From NCBI GenBank assembly GCA_029856145.1, contig JAHQWK010000008.1:1-64000 (forward strand): a stretch of 64,000 bases of DNA, given 5' to 3'. The notes under the pieces were generated by a model that was not told the origin of the DNA, made no database searches, and saw only the letters and a program-made list of their open reading frames with translations. Made by a program: the position numbers and the translations under genes. Positions within the stretch are counted from its first letter, which is position 1; each line of letters begins with the position of its first letter. The DNA comes from Promethearchaeia archaeon (lineage in GTDB: Archaea; Asgardarchaeota; Lokiarchaeia; Sigyniarchaeales; SOKP01). Below are positions 43,201-55,200 of this stretch, one piece after another.

Positions 43201-46200
43201 TCCCCGATAACGTCAAACTCACGATGGTTGAGGATCCATTAGATAATATTGTATTTAGTCAAAAATACTTTGAAGAGAGAGATTATGTATATAATTATAA
43301 TCCTATGGAAGCCTTAGAGGAAGGAGAAGAATATACAAAAGTGATGATTGATGCCCTTGTACAGCAAGAGTATACTTTTGCCTTTAAATTGACAACTGCT
43401 GAAGGAAAATCCATAAACAATTCAATAGTCTGGGCTCATATTGGTCTACTTCCGAAGAGTGAGAAGCAATTCCTAAACGATAGGATGGTTATTGAGGATC
43501 TTGGAATCTCACCATACTTTGAAGCCTTAGGTACCCAAGAAATCACCTTCATAGGTCCTGGTGAAAGTCCTAATAAGATGTTTGGAAAACCACTCCTATA
43601 TGAGACAGATGGCTATAATACTAATTACAGTGCGTACGGACCTTATTACTGGCTCTATTCCACCACCAATGAAAATGGTGAAGCTACATTTGAAGTTTCC
43701 TTTGACCAAGATTATCTTACCGACTTTACTGATATTTTCGGTTCACGCGAAGGGTTTGATTCAGTGGAGGATGTGGTCTTATATCTCCGTGTGTTTAATT
43801 CCTATTTTGACTGGGACGAATTTGAAATTGATACCCCTAATCAATACTTATGCTCAAAGGATGGTATGATCTATAATGGGTCTACCGCATTAAATAATTA
43901 TAACTTTGATAAATTAGCATTACAAGACTCTACATATGTAGAAGGACTAATCAGATTACATAAAAAAGATATTTCCGTAGCTACCAACGATTATTACAGC
44001 TACCAACTTCCTGATGCCGATCTTGGACAAAACTATGAACCTCTTACTTTGCATCTACGGGTTCATGAAGCAAGCCCAATTCCAAATGGCGAGGCTACAA
44101 ACATCGAATCCCTTACAAAAGTTTATACCAGTTCTGAATTAGAACCACTTCCAGTAAATATTCTAAAGGGAGATTACACATATTATGCCGCTATTCAATT
44201 CTATACCCCTTCGGGAACGTTAGTCGAGACGCTCTATAAAGCAATTGAACCTGCGTATAATGATGGTATTGTAGAGATTGACAATGAGACTGTATATACT
44301 ATTTTAGATAAGCTCGGTCCGGGAATTTCCACCCTTAAAATCCAAATATTAGAATCAGAATCATATAAAGCCTCACCTGTTATTATCATCCCTATCGAAA
44401 TTCAACCGTCAAATTGGATTAAATTTGGGCAAAAGAACTCCCAAATTGATTTAATCAATCCGTTTGTATCAGCATGGGGTGTTGCCTATAACGGCGCTGA
44501 CGAGATGCCTTTTGAATCGTGCTATCCACACTTGATCGGTAGTATGTGGGTTGAACCATTCTTCAATGCTACAGGTGGAGATGAGTCAATTCAAGATTAT
44601 ATTGATATTAATTTAGATTGTACTATCTATAATGATGATGGCACCACCAGTACCTTCCCATTACAAAGTAATATCATGCTACGTCCGGGTAATTGGGACG
44701 GTATTTTAACCTTCGATATCGGTCTAGGTCCTGAATCCGCTTTTCTGATGGGACTTCAATGCGATCTGAACTTATCATTTAGTATAGATTTCAATAGCGA
44801 CAAAATTTTTGAAGATCAGAGGGATGTGTCAATTTACCTATTAGATCTACGGTTAGAAGCCTATCCATCAAGCAGTACACCGATCACCACATGGTCAATC
44901 TATGATGATGGCTTTAGTGATACAACCATTAAAGTAAAGGAATTGGATACGGTAAGCACAAATACTGGCACATTAGACTTAGGAGGAACTCAAAGTGGGG
45001 TAGTGTATGGACAAGAAGTAGCATTCTTATTTGATAATAGCACTTTAGATTATGCTTTAAACGCCGAAAGTGAGCTGTTAAACCTACTAGCTCTTGACGG
45101 AATTGAAGTGATGAAAGTTGCCGGAATTAAAGATGGAGATGAATATAGTTTTATTAAAGACACAGATTATTCAATCCCATATGCTTCTTCTGGAATTCTA
45201 GCTAATGAATCTGCTATTAAATTCTTAGGAAACGATGTACCTGATGAAGGAACAGAATTTTCCATAACCTATAAGCTGAAATTTGATTTCGATACCAATA
45301 AGTATGGAGTTATTACATTAGGTTATACAAGTAATGAGAATGTAAGCTCCATTGAACTTCAATTACATGAAGACTTCTTGCCAACCAGTAATAGTTCCTA
45401 TTCACCATTATTCATTCAATTTACCGATAGATTTACAGGTACAGGCTCTCAGACCGAGTTTACAGTTAATTATGGGTTAAGCGGAGTATCTTCGTGGAGT
45501 AGTGATTATTTTGTTATTTACAACGAGCAAGAATTAATTGATAATTATGGCTCATTTACAAAAACAGTTTCTTCAGGAAGACCAAAATTAACCTTTTCCA
45601 CTGCTCCCCCAAATCAAGCAAAAGTAAATATTACCTATGGAATAAAATCACAATACAACTTATCATATGGATTCCAGAAAGTTGACAAACCATATAGTTC
45701 TTCTGTGAGGTTGATTCAAAATGATGATTATTCTCCAAGTATAAAAGATGAGGCAAATAATGAGTTAGCTACCTACTCACTTTCTGATCCCTCAATGTAT
45801 ATTTCTCTTGATGATTCTGCTGAAAAGACCCTTTTAAAACTGTTAAATATTCCATTGTTATATGATCCAGAAATTAATATGACTTTTGCTTTTGATGGCG
45901 TTCTTTTAGATTTAATTGATAGCTTTGACACTGATTTTAATAACCTTACTATCCAATTTAAATATATCACCAATGATGGATATTATGAATTTTATTCTGA
46001 TCCAATGGTTATTCCACTTGATTATTCAGAAATTTCTCCTGATATTGTAGACAATAGTTATGTTATTTATTATAATAAAGACCTTCAAGCCATCTATGAT
46101 ATGGTGGGTGCCAGCAGTTTTGATATTGAAATTATTTTAAGTCAAGTCGGAAGTAGCGATAATTATATTCCTTATATTTTATTAGAAGAGTTCGAGTACA

Positions 46201-49200
46201 TTTCCAATACCCATATTGTAGAAAATTTTGGAAGTATGCCCCTAGATAAATACGGGAATATGGACACAAAAGCAATTGTAAACAGCCCACATTACTATCA
46301 AACATTTAGCCGACCGTTTATCGATTCTGTGTATGGAAGTTCTCCATTTAACTTAATTGATGGAAGCCAAGTGACAGTTGGACTTCAGAACTTACCTAAC
46401 TGCACATTAATTTCAATGGATTCTGATGGAGAGACCTATAACTTCAACTATTTAGGCGACTCCTCAACTCTTACGGTAAATAATACCAATTTCTATATGA
46501 TTCCTAATGTTGCCATGTATATTGATACTTATGGAATCGAAGAAACATTATACCAAGATGGGTATCTTGATTTATATTATGGTTCGGGAACAGAGATTGA
46601 CGGAGAAGAGCGTTATACCGCAAATATTTTAATGGATTATGAAAGTTCTGCAATTGAGGATTACCGATCTTCGATTTCCAATAAGGTTCCTACTTCATGG
46701 GAAGATACTTATAATTTTACTAATCAATTTATAACTACAGACATCATAACTGTACAAGGACGGGTATTTTACCACCAAGTATTTGATTTAGATACTGATA
46801 CAAACAGCTCCTCTTATATTAATGACATATTTCCAAATTATCCAAATACAATCTATTTCGGTTTGCAATTACCTGATAATTTCGATGTAGCTCAAATAAA
46901 GAAAGTTGGCGAGCCATATGAGTACGCATTATCGGTTCATGGATTCCCAACTGGAAAATACCAAGATAAGTATTGTAGACTTCCAGAAACATATAGCGGA
47001 CCACTCCCCGAAACCGAGTATGTGCTTACATCTTCTGATTACGCATTAGAGTTTTATGAGAACGGGACTGCATATGTTCTTTTCTTCAAACCTGCAAATG
47101 AATTAAGCTCTTATACCGATGATGAAAATAGAATTATGATTGATTATTGGATAAATCACGAATTTTTGAAGAATTCAGATTACTCCATCCATGAAGATCC
47201 TAACGATCCATTTACCTCTCAGATTGACTGGGACTTTGCCTTTACCAGTTTAGATACTTACCACTTGCATCCTGATTTTGACAATGATGCCTTCTTTACT
47301 GTAGAATATTCTGCTTTAGAATGGGAGATATTTGATAGCCAATATATTCATAATGGTACCGATGATTTTACCTTCCAACCACGCGAATATTATAATGTTT
47401 CTGTATTATATACAGGAGGCACAAGTGATCTCTTTAGTGTTCAATATATCGTCCCAGAAGGACAGTATCATGATGATGAAGTACTACTTTCCTATCTTTA
47501 CGCGCTTGCTCAGAAAGGCGATGATGAAGAAACAATGGAAGTATTCTGTGTACCTAATACGGAGACTGTCAATAGCATTGAACAGAATGCTGCAGATTCT
47601 TATAACTATACTATTTATTTCAGCACAATTGAGACATACATTAAAGATACTTATGGTCAAGATTACGAGCTTGTTGACAATTCATATGTATATGTAGCAG
47701 CAAAATATTTTACTACTCAATTAAGATATTCATTGAGCCATACACCATTTAATTATGAATATTTAAGTGCCGGGAACAATCCTTACCATATTGCCCTTTA
47801 TATTGATGATACATTTATTGCTTACTCTTACGAATCCACATTTGATGATTATGTAGAAAAAATTGAGGATGAGTATATTTATTTCCACAATCGATCCTCA
47901 GGTGAAGATGGTTATATTGCTCCATTGAGCAAAATTCACCTTGAATATAAATTTAAGCTTCAACCAGGACTTCTTGATAGGAAAAATTTCCTAATTGTCA
48001 CCTATCCATGGACCAATCAATTTAATACCATAATGGACTCCATTCCTGCATATCGCGAGGAGTATCGTAAACTGAGTGGTGGATCTATCATAAGTCCATT
48101 CGAATACAGTCTTTCTATCGATAACAAGTACAGTATGTACCTAACCTACCGCTTAAACCAGAGGGATTATTATGAAGAGAAATTTGAGATAGCCTCTGAA
48201 CATTACAAGAGCTCTGTGAACGGATACGTTTATGAATTCATGACTCAAGAACTTGATAATTATGTTGATGTAATTGAAGCCAATGGAGAAGAAGCGTTAA
48301 GTGTATATTATTTCGACGGATTCAGTAAAATGAGGTTCTTAGATTCCACTCATTATGAAATTAACTTAGCCCAACGTGAGATCGTGATTAAGAATGATGG
48401 CAATCCACTTGCTTCACCTAATGGCCTCAGTGAATTTTATGTGTCCTTTATCCCAGATGGTCCTGATAGAACGTTTAGTAGTTATAAATTTTCCTATGAG
48501 AAATCCTCTAATATGGCAGATACATTACAAATGCCTTATTGGGACGTTCTCGAAGTAGAAGGTGTAGATGTAGTTCCTAACTTAGATGCGTTTTATTTCA
48601 TGAGCGAAAATGAATCTTCCATCAATAACATTGTATGTTATGCTTCCCAAATTGCCATATATCTTTCAGATAATACAGAAAAGCTAGAATTTAATATAGA
48701 TGGGGCGCTAACGGGATTTGATGAAGATATAATTAATGATATCCATACAGGCGAATTTCTTGCTCTATATATTGATACGAATATTAAGAATATTGAGAGT
48801 TTAGACTATCTTACAATAGAACTTTATGATAGTTCAGATTCATTAATCTCTGGTTTTACTCAAATGATCACCAGAGAAGAACTTGAGCTTTATGATCATA
48901 ATATAAGAATCGAATTGCCAACCAGTACAAATACATTAAAGAAAATACAATTTATCCCAACCTTTAGATCGGACGATGAGTACAGTTCAAATAATAATAT
49001 TGGTATTGCAAGATACCAAACTTTACAATGGGATTCCGAATTGGTATCGATTATGGAAGATGGTCAGAAATATATGCATGTTGAGTTGGAACATGATCTT
49101 AAGACCAATAATTCACAGTTAGCATACATCTATAATGATAAATTAGAGTATCTTACTTTCCCAGAAAATGTGTCGATATCATATACGCTTGAAAATTATA

Positions 49201-52200
49201 CTTCTACCATAAGTAAATATATATTACATATTCCAGTCAAATATGTCCATCCTACCACGAATGAAACCGAAGGATTTAGAGAGGAACAGACCTTAGTCCT
49301 ACGCTATAATTCTCCTGTTGATAGTGGAATTGCCATGGGTATTGGAAACATGTATTTTGAAGCGAAAGGATATAATTATGCGGCTCACCCAGATCTTCCA
49401 AAAGCAGAGTTTATGTTAGTAACTGCAAATGATTCTTCTGTATATTCAGAATTTTTAGATGATTATTATTATCAAAATTCGCTTCAATTAACTCCGTTTG
49501 ATACTGAATATAACAATAGATATAAATCTGTAAAAATCGACCTAAATTTGACTTCTTTATATGATTCTACCGGTAAAAATATATTAAACTTTACTCATCT
49601 GATCTTTTCAGTTCCCAATCCTACCTATGAACTTACCATTTCCGAAGTAGTCATCTTAGAAGAGACTCTAGACGCTTCTGAAGAATATGGAAGTATTGAT
49701 AGTAGGCTATGGCAATATACTGAAGCAGAAAGTTTTATTGCAAGCGCTGCCCCAGAGAACGATGAATATCAGTTAACTTTAGAAAATACTCCAATATTCT
49801 ATCCAAGTTTAGAATGGTTAGATTACCTTACCATTTATGATGAAGAAGGTAATTACTATACTGCGGGAATTACTGGAAATGATCATCAACTTCATTTTGA
49901 CTCAGCTACCAGTAAGTTTACTTGGAACCCCTCATTCAATCAATTCCCTGAATATTTTGGTATGGAATTTGAAGAACCTTTGATTGTGAATCCAAACATT
50001 ACCCTTTATTTCGAATATGCGACCAACACTTCATGGGCTCAACCAATTCTTCTTGAAGTGGAGAACATTGATCTTAGTTCTATTCGAGTGATTTATGATT
50101 ATAATTACTTACTGAAGCCAGAATTTTATGAATGGTACTCTTCGCTCTACAACATGGATCATTCCTATGAGAATATTGCCTATTCTTTCAAAGAAGAATC
50201 TGAATATAGAGTTGTTCAATATTATTATGAAGGATTTACCGTATATACCAGCTCATCAGAATATACCCACACGTTCAATATTGGCGATCTTTCATTTGAA
50301 AATGATTTTGTCAATCTGAGCCTCTATAAAGTAGTTGGAATTACCCCCACCTTAGATTATGAAATTTTAACTGATAACACTAATTACACCATTACATTCA
50401 ACAAAGCCACCAAAGAATTGAAGATCACCGACCTCAACTCTGGAAATGGATTATTAGATACATTTGACCAGATTACTGTCATTCTCAACTACTCTTGTGC
50501 TCCAATCTCAAGTTATACTGAAATTTATTTACGAAAAGAGTTTAACCAGACTTATCTTTCTGATCCAAAGGATACCTTCTATAATTACGTTGATATTGAT
50601 TACAAATACACTACAACAACAGGTGTATTGTTCGCTGAAAACTCGGCTATTTTGACCAGCGATACTACATCATTTATTTCCATTGATTATAGCCGTAATG
50701 CTGATATGAGTGCAAGTAATAAGTTAATTGGCTATGGTTCTGAGCTTTATGATAATTTCGAGATTTATTACGATGATACGTCCATACTATATGTTGCAGA
50801 TGTTGATATGGACGGAGACCCCGACTATAAGCTCACGATTGATGTTGATGGGAACGGGGAACTAGATATTATAAAATATGGTATTGATGATCCTCAAGGT
50901 TCAGGAGAAATTTATTGGCATACTGTTATCCAAGATTTCGAAAATTATCAGGTTTCAGTAGAAAATGATCTTGGCGAAGAAAAAAGGACACAATGGTTTG
51001 ATATAGATGACAGAATTTTTGCCCGTTTCGATTTTAATGTAGGAAAATTGCTTTTATACGCTTTATGTTTACCATTGTTACCATTCTACATTACCAAAAT
51101 GATGTTACCCGATGTGGACTATTGGGCGCAGAAATCCGTTCAAAACGAAGTGAGGAAAGAAGAGCATGTTTATGTATCTTACTATAGTATAAAGGTAGAT
51201 AATGATCGAGACGGTTTACCTGATACTCAAGTTGATTATGAATCCACCGATATCGATATTTACTATGAAATTATGGAGTATCGGGAGACTATTTTAGCAG
51301 CAAAAACTCAGAATATCTTCACAATATTAGGTGAATATGTTGCAAGAAGTATTTCTTCATTGTTTGATGGACCAAGAAATGACATTGTATTTAATAAGTA
51401 TCTCACAAAAGATCATCTGGAGTCTGGAAATTTTAGTTCTTGTCATTGGTACGTAAGGGCAAATGCTCCAGTATTAACTTCTACCTATCGCAAGTTTACT
51501 GAGAATGTCACCACTACATATATTGATAGTTTTAGCAAATCGACATTAACTGTAATCGATTTTGATGATGAAGGAGAGATTGAAGAGCAAAGAACATACA
51601 CTGATGATTTTGAAAATTTTGAAGTTGGACTAGACGAGTTTTTCTCCGATTTAGTTGAAGAACACTCTATAACAGATATTAATACAGGACAAGAATCTGA
51701 AATAAGTTTTGATCCTGATTTACCATTTACCCATTTTGAAAATCTTACATGGGATACACAGACATGGGGACCTGATGGAGTTCCTGTAAAGTATGACTCC
51801 TTATATGTCGAGGGAGATGGGTATAATTATACTTCAAACGCTTTCGAGAAGACAATCATCCTTAGAATTCCAAATAGATATTCATTATATGAGGATTACG
51901 GGGTAACTTCACGATACAAGACAAGGAATAGCGGATGGGCTGAATTTACAGCAACAGGGATGCTTATTAGACCCCTTGATGGTAAGGTATATTATACTTC
52001 TGATGCAGAAGCATTTGCTGAAGGAACAGCTAAGACCGACGGCTTTTATTTCTATGTAGATAGCGACTCAAATGGATTCTATGAGACAGTCTATATCTTA
52101 AGCGATACATATCTAAGAACTGACGCATCTGGGCTATTACAGTTTAACGTAATGGCAATAGGATATAACTATGACGGTTACCATGATCTCGTTCCGTACG

Positions 52201-55200
52201 AGAGATTAGGAAAGACAGCACTGCCAGTTTCTGACCTCGACAATTTAGGACATGAATCAACAAAATTTGGAACCGATTGGGTCTATAATTTTAATAACCT
52301 ACGTAATTGCAGACTCTTATGGGAAGAATTGACACCTTTAGAAGAATTAGGGTTAAAGCCAAAAGATCATATTTTTGAAATTTATAAACTTGTGGAACCA
52401 AGTGAACAGAATAGTAAATTCTCTTCATTATTCTACGATGTGAGGCACGAAACCTATTCAAATGCGTGGGAACAATATAGGAAACAATTAGTAGGAGATA
52501 TCATTGAGCAAGTGTTTATGTCCGTGACTGCAGGAATTCTTAGCGCATTTGTAGAATCTACTATATGTATAGCAACATTTGGCTTTGGAACAGCTCTAGC
52601 CAAGTTTTTAGGCGCACTTACATACTTTTTAACATACACTTTAATGACTAAGCTTTCCATCGATATCAAACTCCAAGCATCTCAAGCACGTGAGCGTTCT
52701 AACACCTTTTATGCAATTTCACAAGAGAATTATGAGCCTACCTCACTCAACCATAAAGCACCTGGTGATAGATATCTTCAAGATTCGATGGCGGCAGCTC
52801 TTATAGGACATCCCGGAGGATATTATACCACAATTAGTGGAGGTGAACCCGGAAATCAATATACCGCTCAAGCTTTAGTGAGTCCGCCAAATCTATACCG
52901 TGTGAGAAACGCATTTGCGGGATTTGGTGCTTTATTATGGGGAAATTTATGGAACATGGGAGAATCCGACCCTGATGTGTTTACAGCTCTTGATTTTGAT
53001 GATCGAAACTTAGACTATCTTCTGCATACCAGCGAGCTACCATCTTATAACCAAAAAGAACATTACACGTACGAAAACACTGTGAGATCTACCAACCTCT
53101 ATAATATTTATAAATTTACCACATTAGGATATCTCGAGAATGAAATAAAGGATGCTTCTAATAATCAGTTAAATACCATAAGACCTACATGTGTTGATGG
53201 ACAACCCCTTTATGAATTTGTAGACGGAGATCAATATGAACAAGTATTACCACAGCAAGTATTATTTAGACCAATTATTTTAAGTGAACGACGTTATTCT
53301 AAATTAGCACCAGTATCAGGCCATCTTACTGTTACTACTCAATGTAAGGATTATGGAAATACAAAAGGTGTAGATCCATACGAAATGACACCTTTGGAAG
53401 TTCAAGCAGGGTATAAAGCAAAGATCCCTCTCATGAATGATAGTTTTTACTATCCATTAATATCAGTTATTATTGATATCGTGAAGGAATCTGACTCTGA
53501 GACTGGACATTTCGCAAAGAATCTCATTATCAATAGCTCGTATTATAGGCTTGATTCTGGGAATTTATATTTCACTAAATCACTTGAGACAATCATTTCA
53601 GAAAAATATCCTGAATTTGAGACGGTATTAAGCCAAACATGGATAGAAGAGTTCCTTGATTGCGTAATTTATTACAATGTTCACATATATTTTGAAGTTT
53701 TTGTTCCCGATACTACAGAACAGACTCATCAATTAGCATTAGCCCAGACGACTTTCTACACAATCATGGATTATTTCAATCAGTATACTTATGCAGAGGT
53801 TTCGGCAAATATGATTTCAGAAATTGCATATACTGAGACACTAACCTTTTGGTCTACCTTAATCAGTGCCCCTCTTATCTTTTTAGGCTCTTGGGCTGTG
53901 AAAGGTTCCGATCAAATGATAGGTAAAGCGGGAATGGAATTAGTGAAAGCAGGCACTTCATCTATGCAACAACAAATCCGTAAAATGCTTATTAGACAAG
54001 TCATTGGTATAGCTCTAGCACCCCTTCAAGAAGTCCTTCAAGAGATCATCCAAGATGGCTTTATGGAGGCTGTAATTGAGAACGTGGTAGATATTTGGGG
54101 CTATTCAGATGATTTAGGATATTGGCTATCCTCGTTAGCCACTTCAGCGAGAGAAACGACAGGCGCATTAGGACGATTAGCCCTTGGTATTGATAACGAT
54201 ACGAAGTTAAACTTCATGTCTATTTTATCTTTAGCAAAAGCGAGATTAACTGGGGATACTGAATTAAGAACCAATGTTATGAACAATCTCCAGCAAGAAC
54301 AACAAGCTGACCTACAAAGACAAGCAGAAATGGGCATGTGGCAAAAACTCTGCAAATCAGGCTTTCTCAAAGGCTTTCTCATGCTCATCCCAAGCCTCTT
54401 TTTCGGCTCATTTAGCTTCATGTTCATAACCAGCTTTACGAATATGGTTGAAGGAGCGACTTCACTTGGACCACAGCTCTATAGCGAGTATAAGGCTAGA
54501 AGACAGGTGAATGAACATACTGAAGCTAAGACTGAGTTAAACTCCATGCTCAAAGATGACCCATCTATGTCTATGGACAATCTGTGGCTTAAAAACATGA
54601 GAAGACCTTCCAATCCCGATATAGAAGCTCTTAATAATCGATTTAGAGAACTTCAGCAAGATCCAAATGGTGATACAAAGACCGACTTAGAAGAATCTCC
54701 TATTGTAGATGTTTCCAGACTTACTAATCCCAACCCTAAGATTGATGAGTTAATACAACAATTCAAGCTTACAGACAAATTCCAAGAAATTCAAATAAAT
54801 AGTTGGATTTCAGAGCTCGGTCAAGACGCTCGTTTTGAGAGTAAGAAGGCAGAGCTAAAACGTGTAGCTGAGAATAAAAAGACAATTGACTTCGCCGGAC
54901 AAGTTGAGGCAATAAGAAAAATTATAAGGAATGCCCTAGAAGATTATCCGACACAATTAAGATATATGGATTATACAGGAGTCGTTCTCTATGACCCCAA
55001 GCATATAGGGTTCGGATTCAGATTAGGGCCAAATGCAAATCCAAAGATTTCTGGAATTTTACAATTCAGGGAAGATTTTCCTGAAACGCTGTCGACTGAG
55101 GATTACGCAAATGAGTTACAAAAGGCTTATGACGTTAAGACGCCTTTACAAGTTTGCTTATATAAGCAAGGAGAACTGATCTTAATGCCTAGAACCACTC

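Noticed and set aside
47332-47697. 121-aa plus-strand ORF inside the giant gene
   Set aside because: Frame-shifted shadow of ectodomain sequence; low-complexity Ile/Leu/Met product, no start signals.
54101-54427. 108-aa minus-strand ORF inside the giant gene
   Set aside because: Shadow ORF over the C-terminal membrane region; no promoter, and composition is explained by the opposite strand.
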